Part shown: piece after piece, positions 47,978 to 57,534 of the stretch
Layout: each line of letters opens with the position of its first letter
Numbering within the stretch: the stretch's first letter is position 1
Source of the DNA: an uncultured Prevotellaceae bacterium
Lineage (GTDB): Bacteria; Bacteroidota; Bacteroidia; Bacteroidales; Bacteroidaceae
Length of the DNA: 64,000 nucleotides
NCBI GenBank assembly: GCA_946185285.1
Contig: CAMHIS010000004.1
Location: forward strand, 1-64,000
Direction: 5' to 3'
Notes under the pieces: generated by a model
Told to the model about the DNA's origin: nothing
The model's input: only the letters and a program-made list of their open reading frames with translations
Database searches by the model: none
Made by a program: the position numbers and the translations under genes

Positions 47978-50476
47978 CTACTGTGCAGACTTCATCTTGC
48001 GGTATGAGAGGAACAGTGCCAACAGAATGAGCAACAGAAGTACGCCTAAAGAAGCGTAAGCTACGGTCTCGGTGACATCAAGCGACCTGGGGAAGAACGA
48101 CAGCACAACCTTATGCTGTCCGGGGCTGACGGTGAGGGCGCGCAGCACGTAGTTGACACGACCAAGCTCAACAGGCTGGTCGTCGACAGTGGCCGTCCAG
48201 CCGGGATAGTAGATTTCCGAGAACACCACTACCCCACCCCGTGCCGACTTCACGTCGTAGGTCAGCTGGTTGGGCTCATAGGCTGTCAGGGTGACCACGG
48301 CGACCGAGTCGGCAGCCTGCTCAGCCGAGACCTTCAGTTGTTCGCGGAACTTGGCATCGGCAACGGCCTCGTGGCGAAGATCGAGCTTGCCGAGGGCGTC
48401 GAGCTCCTGGTTGGCATTGTCGACGAACTTCACCGAGTTGACAAACCAGGCATTGCCATAGGTGTAGGGGTTCTGTAGGGGCACGGTCTTACCGTCCTGC
48501 AGCGGCAGGATGAAGTACTTGGTGTTGAGCATGTTGAGCACGGGATAGACGGAGTCGCCCTTCACCAGCGTCATGTCGCCGGCAGCCTCAGCCACGGCGG
48601 CAAAGGTCTGCTGCATCTCGGGCGAGATGTACGCCTCGATCAGCTCCTGATAGCGGCGCAGCTTGGCGGCGTGGTAGCCACCGATAGACTTATGGTAGTA
48701 GGATGTCTCGTTCTCGTTGAACGTGTTCGAGGCGAGGTTCAGCACGCGGTAGTCGAGCGACTTGTCGGCGAGGATCATCTCGTCGGTCTCAGTTTTGGGC
48801 TGCGCCTGCTCGCGCTCATACTTGGGCACGAACATCGCGTCGTTCAGGTAGCGCTTGTTCACCGTCCAGAGGTCGATGAGACAGAGTGCCAGGAGCAGGC
48901 CGGCCAGGGTAACAGCCTTCAGCTTGCGTGCCATGAAGAGCACCAGACAGACGGTGCCGATAAGGATAATAATGAACGAGCGCATGGCATCGCTGGTAAA
49001 CATGGCACGGCGCATCTCCGACAGATTGGCCAACAGCGGGTTGAGCTGGTCGGCAGGGAACTGCGACAGGGCCTGCATCTCGCTGGAGGAGACGTAATTA
49101 CCAAAGAACACGTCGGGCATCGCCCAGAACAGCAGGGCCACGCAGCCCGTGAGGGCGAACGAGGCGACAACGGCCTTACGCAACTTATCAGTTTTCACTT
49201 CCCCGCTCACCACTTCCTTCAGTGCCAGCATGGCCAACAGGGGAATGGTAAACTCGGCGATGACGAGGATGGAGGCCACGGTTCGGAACTTGGCGTACAT
49301 CGGCATATAGTCGATAAACAGGTCGGTCAGCCCCATGAAGTTCTTACCCCACGACAGCATGATGCTCAGCACCGTTGCCGCCAGGAGTGCCCACTTCATC
49401 GGACCTTTGACGATGAACAGGCCCAGCACGAAGAGGAAGAGCACGAAGGCACCGACGTAGACGGGCCCCGACGTGCCAGGCTGCTCGCCCCAATACTGTC
49501 CTAACTGTTGGTAGATGCCGATGTAGTTGTTGTCGGCGTGCTCCATCGCCGTCTTGTTCATCGCCAGCGGCTGCGAGGCACCGCCCTTCACGTTGGGCAC
49601 GAGGAGTGTCCACGTCTCGCCGATGCCATACGACCACTGGGTGATATAGTCGCGCTCCAGTCCGCTCGAGGTCTGGTTGGCGGTGTTCTCCTTCACCAGC
49701 TCACTCTTGCCGCGCATCGACTCTTTCTGGTATTGCCACGTATGGTAGAGGTTCGAGATATTGACCAACACGCCCACCAGACCGCCTACTATGCAGACGG
49801 CCGTAGCCTTCAGGAAGCGAGCCATCTGCTTCTGGCGGATGGCCTCGACCAGGTAGGCCAGTATCATAAAGAAGATGACAAACAGATAGTAGTACGTCAT
49901 CTGCACGTGGTTGGCCTTCACCTCGAAGGCCGCGAAAAGCGCCGTCACAACAAGTCCCCATAGGTACTTGCCGCGATAGGCCAGCACGATGCCCGCTATC
50001 AGCGGCGGCAGGTAGGCCAGGGCCCACACCTTCCAGATGTGGCCGGCGGCGATGATAATCAGGAAATAGGTGCTGAAGGCCCACATCACCGAGCCTAACG
50101 CCGCCAGATACCAGCGGAAATCGAAGGCCCGCAACAGGAGGTAGAAGCCTAAGAGGTAGACGAAGACATACCAGACATTCTCGGGCAGCCACAGGTGGTA
50201 GGCATCGATGGCCTTGTTCAGCAGATTGGAGCTGTCGTACGACGGTGCCGACTGGTAGGTGGGCATGCCGCTGAACAGGGCGTTGGTCCAGCGGGTAGCC
50301 TTGCCCGTACGCTGATAATACTCACCCTGCTCCTGTCCGGCTCCAACACTGGCAGAGGAATCGTGGCGATAGAGGATGCGCCCCTCCGTATCGGCAGGGA
50401 AGAAATAGGCAAAGGCCAGAACGGCGAACAATAACACGACCAAAATGTCGGGCACGAATTTCTTGAATTTAGTCAT
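47978..50476 (-). CDS. YfhO family membrane protein
   Basis: Large polytopic protein; VVVFSEIYYPGWTATVDDQPVELGRVNYVLRAL C-terminal motif; start at MTKFKK. Confidence 0.85.
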   Translation of the reverse strand: MTKFKKFVPDILVVLLFAVLAFAYFFPADTEGRILYRHDSSASVGAGQEQGEYYQRTGKATRWTNALFSGMPTYQSAPSYDSSNLLNKAIDAYHLWLPENVWYVFVYLLGFYLLLRAFDFRWYLAALGSVMWAFSTYFLIIIAAGHIWKVWALAYLPPLIAGIVLAYRGKYLWGLVVTALFAAFEVKANHVQMTYYYLFVIFFMILAYLVEAIRQKQMARFLKATAVCIVGGLVGVLVNISNLYHTWQYQKESMRGKSELVKENTANQTSSGLERDYITQWSYGIGETWTLLVPNVKGGASQPLAMNKTAMEHADNNYIGIYQQLGQYWGEQPGTSGPVYVGAFVLFLFVLGLFIVKGPMKWALLAATVLSIMLSWGKNFMGLTDLFIDYMPMYAKFRTVASILVIAEFTIPLLAMLALKEVVSGEVKTDKLRKAVVASFALTGCVALLFWAMPDVFFGNYVSSSEMQALSQFPADQLNPLLANLSEMRRAMFTSDAMRSFIIILIGTVCLVLFMARKLKAVTLAGLLLALCLIDLWTVNKRYLNDAMFVPKYEREQAQPKTETDEMILADKSLDYRVLNLASNTFNENETSYYHKSIGGYHAAKLRRYQELIEAYISPEMQQTFAAVAEAAGDMTLVKGDSVYPVLNMLNTKYFILPLQDGKTVPLQNPYTYGNAWFVNSVKFVDNANQELDALGKLDLRHEAVADAKFREQLKVSAEQAADSVAVVTLTAYEPNQLTYDVKSARGGVVVFSEIYYPGWTATVDDQPVELGRVNYVLRALTVSPGQHKVVLSFFPRSLDVTETVAYASLGVLLLLILLALFLSYRKMKSAQ

Positions 50477-50491
50477 AACTTGCATGTTTTT

Positions 50492-50548
50492 TATGTTTTT
50501 GCGTGCAAAGGTACGAAAAAAAATCGTACCTTTGCACGCAAAAACATA
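50492..50548. promoter_or_regulatory. Perfect palindromic divergent promoter region (yfhO-like / luxS)
   Basis: tatgtttttgcgtgcaaaggtacga-aaaaaaa-tcgtacctttgcacgcaaaaacata; 25-bp perfect arms, each containing TACCTTTGC. Confidence 0.9.
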
Positions 50549-50584
50549 GAAAAAATCGGATTTACACCCTGAACAAGCTGAATT

Positions 50585-51079
50585 ATGGAAGTCATACAAA
50601 GTTTCACCATCGACCACACCCGTCTGAAGCCGGGCATTTACGTCTCACGTGAGGACAAGGGTTTTACCACGTTCGACCTGCGCATCACCGAACCCAACAA
50701 GGAGCCTGCCGTGGCACCAGCTGCCATGCACAGTCTGGAGCACTTGATGGCTACGTGGTTCCGCAACTCCGAAGTCAAGGAAGACGTAGTATACGTAGGT
50801 CCCATGGGCTGCCTGACAGGTATGTACATCATCATGACAGGCTCTTATACCGTTGAGGGCATGCGCCAGCTGACCATTGAATGCTTAGAGTGGATTCTCA
50901 CGCAGACGGAGGTGCCTGCCACGGAGCCGCAGACCTGCGGCAACTACCTGCTCCACGACCTGCCAATGTGCCAGTGGGAGAGCCGCCGCTATCTCGACCG
51001 CCTGCTGCACGACTTCCACTCGGAGTACACCCGTCTGCAGGTCACCCTCAGCGACGGCCGCCAGTTTGCCGACGCATAA
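50585..51079 (+). CDS. luxS: S-ribosylhomocysteine lyase LuxS
   Basis: HSLEHLMATWFRN, VYVGPMGCLTGMY, CGNYLLHDL motifs. Confidence 0.93.
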   Translation: MEVIQSFTIDHTRLKPGIYVSREDKGFTTFDLRITEPNKEPAVAPAAMHSLEHLMATWFRNSEVKEDVVYVGPMGCLTGMYIIMTGSYTVEGMRQLTIECLEWILTQTEVPATEPQTCGNYLLHDLPMCQWESRRYLDRLLHDFHSEYTRLQVTLSDGRQFADA

Positions 51080-51250
51080 CCACGCGGCCGTTCTCGATGT
51101 AGAGTCCCTTAGCGGGCGGTGTCTGCAGACGCTGGCCGTTCAGGTTGTCGAACTTGATTATTGCCACCTGCTTCATCAGTCCGATAAAGGTTCGCTCGTC
51201 GCAGAACTCGGGGAATTCTGCCGGCAAAAGCCGCTATATATAGTATAAGC

Positions 51251-51647
51251 CAGAAAGAACCCGCACTTCTGACACTTAACCTCAGTATCAGCAGGTTAGA
51301 ACCACCTGAACCTGCACATAACCAACACCTGGACCTACACCTGATGAAGAGCGACGAATTGTGCGCAGAAAATCGGCATTTTACACGCAAAATGGCGGTT
51401 TATGCGCAATAAGAATAACGGGGTATGCACAAAAAGCAGCGGTTTATAATTATTCCACGGCGTGGAATGTTTGTTCCACGCCGTGGAAACAGGCTTTTGA
51501 AGCCGCCAAACGACATGAGTTGAGCCGTCAAACTCAGGTGCAGGTTCAGGTGTTGGTTAAGTGCTGGCTCCAAAAGAAACCATGCTCTGTAACCAGCAGT
51601 AAATCAGCCAGCTAAGCACTAAGTGACAGAAGTGCGGGGTCTTTCTG
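51251..51647. mobile_element. MITE-like noncoding element with 28-bp imperfect terminal inverted repeats
   Basis: cagaaagaacccgcacttctgacactta (51251-51278) vs revcomp of 51620-51647 cagaaagaccccgcacttctgtcactta; 26/28. Confidence 0.65.
51453..51488. repeat. Paired near-palindromes TTCCACGGCGTGGAA / TTCCACGCCGTGGAA in centre of element
   Basis: 51453-51467 and 51474-51488 are reverse complements, 6-nt spacer. Confidence 0.9.
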
Positions 51648-51650
51648 TCT

Positions 51651-53564
51651 TTACTTTACCCTAATACCCGCCTTCTTGCGCTGATCGTGGTCAAGGATAA
51701 TCTTGCGCATACGCATGGACTGCGGCGTCACCTCCACCATCTCGTCTTCCTTGATATACTCCAAGCACTCTTCCAACGACATGACCATCTTGGGGATGAT
51801 GCGCGCCTTGTCGTCGGTACCCGAGGCACGGACGTTTGTCAGCTGCTTTGCCTTGCAGACATTGATGACGAGGTCATTGTCGTGGACGTGCTCGCCGACG
51901 ACCTGACCGAAGTAGACTTCCTCGCCCGGGTCGATGAAGAACTTGCCTCGGTCCTGCAGCTTGTCGATGGCGTAGGCGTAGGCGGTACCCGTCTCGAGGG
52001 CAATCATCGAACCGTTGACGCGGCGCTCAATCTCACCCTTGTAAGGCTGGTACTCCTTGAAGCGGTGGGCCATGATGGCCTCGCCCTGGCTGGCCGTCAG
52101 CACGTTGGTGCGCAGGCCGATGATGCCGCGCGAGGGAATGTCGAACTCAATATTGGTGCGCTCGCCCTGCGACTCCATCGATGTCATCTCGCCCTTGCGG
52201 CGCGTCACCATGTCAATCATCTTCGAGGCAAACTCCTCGGGCACGTTGATGGTGAGCTCTTCGATTGGCTCGCACTTGATCAATTGAGAATTGAGAGTTG
52301 AGGATTGAGAATTATGATTACCTGCTTCAGCAGTGTTTCCGCCCTTGGAGTTATCATAATTCTCCATTTTCAATTCTCCATTCTCCATTCGTCCGTAACG
52401 GTAGATGACTTGTGGCTGGCCAACCTGCAGCTCGTAGCCCTCGCGGCGCATGGTCTCGATTAGCACGCTGAGGTGGAGCACGCCACGGCCGGAGACCACC
52501 CACTTGTCGGTGGAGTTCTCAAACTGCTCAACGCGCAGGGCGAGATTCTTCTCGAGCTCGCGCTCCAGGCGGTCGTTGATGTGGCGCGAGGTGACGAACT
52601 TACCCTCGCGGCCGAAGAACGGCGAGTCGTTGATGGTGAAGAGCATCGACATGGTGGGCTCGTCAATGGCGATGGGCGGCAGCGGCTCCGGGTTCTCCAG
52701 GTCGCAGATGGTGTCGCCAATCTCGAACTTCTCCAAGCCGATGACGGCGCAGATGTCGCCGCAGTCAACCTTGTCGGTGCGCGAGTGACCCATGCCGTCG
52801 AAAGTGTGTAACTCCTTGATCTTGGTTTTCTCCAACGAGCCGTCGCGGTGGGCAATGGTTATCTGCTGACCGTCGCGGAGCGAGCCACGATGGACGCGGC
52901 CCACGGCGATGCGGCCTGTGTACGAGCTATAGTCGAGCGAAGTGATGAGCATCTGGGGCGTACCTTCCAACTGCTTCGGGGCGGGAATCACCTCGATGAT
53001 CTTGTCTAATAAATAGGTGATGTCGGTGGTGGGCTTGTTGTAGTCCTCGCCCATCCAGCCGTTCTTGGCCGAACCGTAGACGACGGGGAAGTCGAGCTGG
53101 TCCTCGGTGGCATTCAACGAGAACATCAGGTCGAACACCATCTCGTAGACCTCCTCAGGGCGGCAGTTGGGCTTGTCGACCTTGTTCACCACGACGATGG
53201 GCTTCAGGCCAATCTGCAGGGCCTTTTGCAGCACGAAGCGCGTCTGCGGCATCGGACCCTCGAAGGCGTCGACCAACAGCAGACAGCCGTCGGCCATGTT
53301 GAGCACGCGCTCCACCTCGCCGCCGAAGTCGGAGTGTCCCGGGGTGTCGATGATATTTATTTTCGTGCCTTTCCAGTTGATACTTACATTTTTCGAGAGA
53401 ATGGTAATGCCACGCTCGCGTTCCAAATCATTAGCATCCAACACCTGACTCGAGAGATTCTGTCCCTCACGGAACAGATTGCCAGCCAACATCATCTTGT
53501 CCACAAGCGTCGTTTTGCCGTGGTCTACATGTGCGATAATCGCTATATTCCTAATATCCTGCAT
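51651..53564 (-). CDS. typA: Translational GTPase TypA/BipA
   Basis: [69 protein letters not shown]. Confidence 0.95.
   Translation of the reverse strand: MQDIRNIAIIAHVDHGKTTLVDKMMLAGNLFREGQNLSSQVLDANDLERERGITILSKNVSINWKGTKINIIDTPGHSDFGGEVERVLNMADGCLLLVDAFEGPMPQTRFVLQKALQIGLKPIVVVNKVDKPNCRPEEVYEMVFDLMFSLNATEDQLDFPVVYGSAKNGWMGEDYNKPTTDITYLLDKIIEVIPAPKQLEGTPQMLITSLDYSSYTGRIAVGRVHRGSLRDGQQITIAHRDGSLEKTKIKELHTFDGMGHSRTDKVDCGDICAVIGLEKFEIGDTICDLENPEPLPPIAIDEPTMSMLFTINDSPFFGREGKFVTSRHINDRLERELEKNLALRVEQFENSTDKWVVSGRGVLHLSVLIETMRREGYELQVGQPQVIYRYGRMENGELKMENYDNSKGGNTAEAGNHNSQSSTLNSQLIKCEPIEELTINVPEEFASKMIDMVTRRKGEMTSMESQGERTNIEFDIPSRGIIGLRTNVLTASQGEAIMAHRFKEYQPYKGEIERRVNGSMIALETGTAYAYAIDKLQDRGKFFIDPGEEVYFGQVVGEHVHDNDLVINVCKAKQLTNVRASGTDDKARIIPKMVMSLEECLEYIKEDEMVEVTPQSMRMRKIILDHDQRKKAGIRVK
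52278..52395. repeat. Imperfect inverted-repeat insertion read in frame inside typA
   Basis: caattgagaattgagagttgaggattgagaattatgatt ... atcataattctccattttcaattctccattctccattc; encodes [37 protein letters not shown]. Confidence 0.85.
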
Positions 53565-53652
53565 AAGTCACTTTCTTAAAATCGGCTGCAAAGGTACGAA
53601 AAAAAAGCGTAAACCAAGTGGTTCACGCTTAAAAAAGTACTAAATGCGTCGT

Positions 53653-54252
53653 TTAGAGCGGAATCTTATAGCCGAGGGTCAGCATGATGACGCTGTTCTT
53701 CATATCCTTGTCCAAGAGTTTGTTATCCTTATTGACCTTGGTCAGGCCCAGGTTGTAGCGGGCGTCGATGACGAAGTCAGAGAACTCGTACGACAGGCCG
53801 AGGGGAATCGACAGGTCGAAGGTTTTCAGTTCGTCCGTGCTGGTGTTCTCTTCCTTTTCTCCCAGTATGGTATACTTAGACTTATGAGAGAGCAGGAAAC
53901 CGGGCTGGATACCAGCCTTCACGGCCAGACCGGGAATGATGTAGTAATTGGCCAGGATGGGAACGTTCAGGTAGGTCAGCGTGGTGCTGGCATCCTCAAG
54001 GCCTATACTCTTGTCATCATCCATTTTGGCACCCTGCATGCTGACCAGCGCACCGATGGTTACTGCAAACGGGTCGGCCACCTGATAACCAAACTCGGCA
54101 CCACCGACGAAGCCAAACTTCATCTTAGCGTCGTCCTGACCGGTCAGGGTAGAAAGCATTCCACCGACCATCGGCTTGAGGAACATCTGCTGTGCATTGA
54201 CAGTCACCGTAGCCATCATGGCGGCTACAACCATCATCAAAATCTTTTTCAT
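53653..54252 (-). CDS. Outer-membrane beta-barrel (PorT-like) protein
   Basis: MKKILMMVVAAMMATVTVNAQ signal peptide; GGAEFGYQVAD..YLNVPILANYYIIPGLAVKAGIQPGFLL. Confidence 0.8.
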   Translation of the reverse strand: MKKILMMVVAAMMATVTVNAQQMFLKPMVGGMLSTLTGQDDAKMKFGFVGGAEFGYQVADPFAVTIGALVSMQGAKMDDDKSIGLEDASTTLTYLNVPILANYYIIPGLAVKAGIQPGFLLSHKSKYTILGEKEENTSTDELKTFDLSIPLGLSYEFSDFVIDARYNLGLTKVNKDNKLLDKDMKNSVIMLTLGYKIPL

Positions 54253-54398
54253 GTTGTTCTTTTTTTTAAGTTTGACATGCATTTTTTCTTTTGCGGCTCA
54301 AAAGTAGTACTTTAAATTGAGATAAGGCGAAAAACGAGACGTCCCATAGCTATAACTTAAACATTTTTAACGCTTTTGGCAAAAAGAGGGGCCAAATA

Positions 54399-54431
54399 GT
54401 TGGCTGAATCGCAAAAAAGTAGTACCTTTGC
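54399..54431 (+). promoter_or_regulatory. Promoter upstream of rpsO
   Basis: TTGG near 54400 and TACCTTTGC 54423-54431. Confidence 0.5.
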
Positions 54432-54521
54432 AGCCGCATTTGAAAGATGTGCCTGTCCTGATGATGTGGCGGGCGGCATCTGAACGATGTTTAGTATTAA
54501 CAAAAATCATCATTAAAAGTT

Positions 54522-54791
54522 ATGTATTTAGACAAAGAGAAGAAAGTCGAGATTTTCAGCCAGTATGGCAAGTCGGCCACTGACACGGGTTCTCCCGAGG
54601 CTCAGATTGCCCTGTTCACCTATCGCATCAAGCACCTGACGGAGCACCTGAAGAAGAACCACAAGGACTTCGCTACCGCCCGTTCGCTGACCATGATGGT
54701 AGGCCGTCGCCGCAAGCTGCTGAAGTACCTCTATGTCAACGACATCAACCGCTACCGTGCTATCATCAAGACACTCGGTCTGCGTAAGTAA
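54522..54791 (+). CDS. rpsO: 30S ribosomal protein S15
   Basis: TGSPEAQIALFTYRIKHLTEHLKKNHKDF..LTMMVGRRRKLLKYL. Confidence 0.96.
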   Translation: MYLDKEKKVEIFSQYGKSATDTGSPEAQIALFTYRIKHLTEHLKKNHKDFATARSLTMMVGRRRKLLKYLYVNDINRYRAIIKTLGLRK

Positions 54792-54939
54792 AAGCAAAAA
54801 CAGTAAAAAGGCCTAAAGGTAAAAAGCCGCGTAGGGATTCCCCTATGCGGTTTTATGTTTTTCCCTCTTGACAATCCAGCAAAAAAGCGTAACTTTGCAC
54901 CAACAAACTTAGTTATTCACCTTTTAAAACTTAACGACA

Positions 54940-55488
54940 ATGAAGAAGATATACACACTCTTGGCAATGCTGCTGACCATGATGGCAGGCACGACCTTCA
55001 GCTCCTGCGACTGGGATGACGACGATGCCATCGCCTACACCTTAGAGGGAACATGGAAGGGAAACATGTATGTTAACACCTACTACGACGGCAACACCTA
55101 TTATGCTACAGCTACGGAAATCACATTCCTACGCGACCCCTACCGCTACTCCAGCGGCGACGGCTACTGGGTGGACTACTACTCCAGGGCACCATGGGAC
55201 TATGTGGCCAACCACATACGCTGGACGGTGAACTACGGCAGGATCCACGTCTACTTCGTCGAGGAGGGCACCGAGATGGAAATCTACAACTACCGTCTGA
55301 ACGACGACCGCTTCACGGGCTACATTGCCGAGTACGACAACGACGTGGAGTTCAGCCTCTACCACGTGTCGTCGCCCAACTGGAGCAGCTATCGCTGGGG
55401 TTACGACGCCTGGTATGACGATTACTACTGGTCGCGCGAGACACGCGGACTGGCAGCCGAAAAGCCGGTCAGAAGGATTGGCAAGTAA
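54940..55488 (+). CDS. Hypothetical lipoprotein, Tyr/Trp/Asp-rich
   Basis: Lipobox-like FSSCDWDDDD; tyrosine-rich body. Confidence 0.65.
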   Translation: MKKIYTLLAMLLTMMAGTTFSSCDWDDDDAIAYTLEGTWKGNMYVNTYYDGNTYYATATEITFLRDPYRYSSGDGYWVDYYSRAPWDYVANHIRWTVNYGRIHVYFVEEGTEMEIYNYRLNDDRFTGYIAEYDNDVEFSLYHVSSPNWSSYRWGYDAWYDDYYWSRETRGLAAEKPVRRIGK

Positions 55489-55498
55489 ACAACAAAAA

Positions 55499-55540
55499 GA
55501 AACGAGGAATGGACAAGTCGCCATTCCTCGTTTCTTTTTT
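55499..55540. terminator. Hairpin between convergent lipoprotein and GH28 genes
   Basis: GAAACGAGGAATGG-acaagtcg-CCATTCCTCGTTTC then T-run. Confidence 0.85.
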
Positions 55541-57005
55541 ATTTCACCTTGATACGGACATTGTCGCGGATGATGTTCTGGCAATGCTGGAACGTCGCAT
55601 CGTGCTTGGCGCTGATGTCAATGTTACGCAGGGTAATGCGGTCGATAGGCATCTCAGGCAGTCCGTTGAACTCCATGGCATAGCCGGCACCGTGGCAGAT
55701 GACGTTTCGGATGTCGATATTGCGGAATACGGGCGTCTCCTCGGTGACAGGCATCGCCTTCTCCTCCTGAGGGCTGCCGCCTTCGGCCAGCACCTCGGCC
55801 ACCGACTTCCCTCCATAGTACATATTGAAGGTCAGGGCGTAAGTCTTGATGTCGGTCATCGAGATTCCGTCGATGAAAATGTTCTCGACGACACCGCCAC
55901 GGCCACGCGTCGACTTGAAGCGCAGGCCGACGTCGGTGCCGAGAAACTGGCAGTTCCTGACGCTGATGTTCCTAACACCGCCGCTCATCTCTGACCCCAC
56001 GACGAAACCGCCATGTCCGGCAAAGACGGTACAGCCGTCGACGACGACGTTCTGGCAGGGCTTGCCGCGGCGGCGCCCGTCGGCGTCCTTGCCGCTCTTC
56101 AGGCAGATGCCGTCGTCGCCAGCATCAAACTTCGAGTTGACAATCAGGGCGTTGGTACACGACTCCAGGTCGAGCGCATCGCCGTTCTGGGCGAAAGCTG
56201 GGTTACGCGCGAGTACATTATCTATAATAATATTCTCGCACATCAGCGGATGGATGTTCCATGCTGGCGAGTTCTGGAAGATGACGCCCTCAAGCAGCAC
56301 GTTCTTGCAGCCCACGAGACTGACCATCACCGGGCGCAGGAACCGCTTCACCTGTTGCCACTCTTCTTCGGTCTGTGCGGCGGGGACGTTCATATTGGCG
56401 CCCTTTTCGCCCTTCTCGTAACCCTCGGAGGGCACCCAATAGTCCTTTCTCATCTCGCGGCCACCGGGGCGCTTCAAGATTTCCTTCCATTGGGCATCGG
56501 TCACCTTGGCCCGCTTCACCGGGCGCCAGTACTGACCGTTACCGTCGATGACGCCCTGGCCTGTAACGGAGATATTGGTGGCACCGTTGGCACTCAGCGG
56601 CGACTGGCAGCGGCGGGTGTCAAGTCCCTCGAACGAAGTCTTGACAAGCGGATAGAGGTCTTCGTCGGCAGCGAACTGGATGACAGCTCCCGCCTCTAAG
56701 TGCAGGTCGATGTTCGACTCTAACACGATGGGGCCGGTCAGCCACACGCCACGGGGCACGATGAGATGACCTCCGCCATTGCGCTTGAGATAGCTGATTC
56801 CTTTGGCAAAAGCTTCTGTACAGAGCTTCTCGCCAGTTCCCACGGCATCAAAATTTGTCAACTCCACCCGACGGTCAGGAATGACGGGGGCTTTCATCTC
56901 TGCCATCTGGAACGGAAGGTGTTCGGTATACGTTTTGTACTTATTCTGAGCATTCGCAGCGCAGAACAAGACAAGGCTCAAAATTAGTAAAGTAGTTCGT
57001 TTCAT
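55539..57005 (-). CDS. Glycoside hydrolase family 28 (polygalacturonase-like)
   Basis: Signal peptide; NSPAWNIHPLMCENIIIDNV; NGDALDLESC; GDDGICLKSGKDADG; FVVGSEMSGGVRNI. Confidence 0.9.
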   Translation of the reverse strand: MKRTTLLILSLVLFCAANAQNKYKTYTEHLPFQMAEMKAPVIPDRRVELTNFDAVGTGEKLCTEAFAKGISYLKRNGGGHLIVPRGVWLTGPIVLESNIDLHLEAGAVIQFAADEDLYPLVKTSFEGLDTRRCQSPLSANGATNISVTGQGVIDGNGQYWRPVKRAKVTDAQWKEILKRPGGREMRKDYWVPSEGYEKGEKGANMNVPAAQTEEEWQQVKRFLRPVMVSLVGCKNVLLEGVIFQNSPAWNIHPLMCENIIIDNVLARNPAFAQNGDALDLESCTNALIVNSKFDAGDDGICLKSGKDADGRRRGKPCQNVVVDGCTVFAGHGGFVVGSEMSGGVRNISVRNCQFLGTDVGLRFKSTRGRGGVVENIFIDGISMTDIKTYALTFNMYYGGKSVAEVLAEGGSPQEEKAMPVTEETPVFRNIDIRNVICHGAGYAMEFNGLPEMPIDRITLRNIDISAKHDATFQHCQNIIRDNVRIKVK

Positions 57006-57042
57006 TTTTGTTATAGTTATTAGTTATGGAATGTTAGCCATG

Positions 57043-57483
57043 TTAGTTTGGTTGGTATATCTCGCGTAGTGGTTTCATCACGAAATCGCGTTTATGCATC
57101 AACGGATGCGGTATCTTCAAGTCTGGCTCGTCGACCATCAGGTCGTCATAAAGCAAGATGTCAATGTCGATGGGCCTGTCAGCATACTGACGGGCAGACG
57201 AATTTTGGGAGACAGATTGACGGTTAGACTTTTTTTCCCGGCCTAAGTCACGCTCTATCTGCTGGGTCAGAGTCAGCACCTCATGTGGAGTCTTTGTGGT
57301 TTGGCACAGAATAACGGCATTGAGGAAGTTATGGCAGGACTCAAAGCCCCACGGTTCTGATTCCATGAGCGATGACTGGCGGACAACCAGCCCTACCCTT
57401 TCTTGCACAAGCCGTACAGCATTTTCAATATTTTGCTGCCGATTGCCCAGATTACTTCCTAATCCCAAATACACCTTATGCAT
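57043..57483 (-). CDS. folK: 2-amino-4-hydroxy-6-hydroxymethyldihydropteridine diphosphokinase
   Basis: VYLGLGSNLGNRQQNI; LNAVILCQT; RPIDIDILLYDD. Confidence 0.9.
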   Translation of the reverse strand: MHKVYLGLGSNLGNRQQNIENAVRLVQERVGLVVRQSSLMESEPWGFESCHNFLNAVILCQTTKTPHEVLTLTQQIERDLGREKKSNRQSVSQNSSARQYADRPIDIDILLYDDLMVDEPDLKIPHPLMHKRDFVMKPLREIYQPN

Positions 57484-57497
57484 CTCTTAATAAAAGC

Positions 57498-57531
57498 TAA
57501 CCGTCAAATCCGTCTAACCGTCAAATCTGTC
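57498..57531. repeat. Tandem 17-bp repeat taaccgtcaaatc(c/t)gtc
   Basis: Units 57498-57514 and 57515-57531; related sequence inside folK on opposite orientation near 57212-57229. Confidence 0.75.
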
Positions 57532-57534
57532 TAA

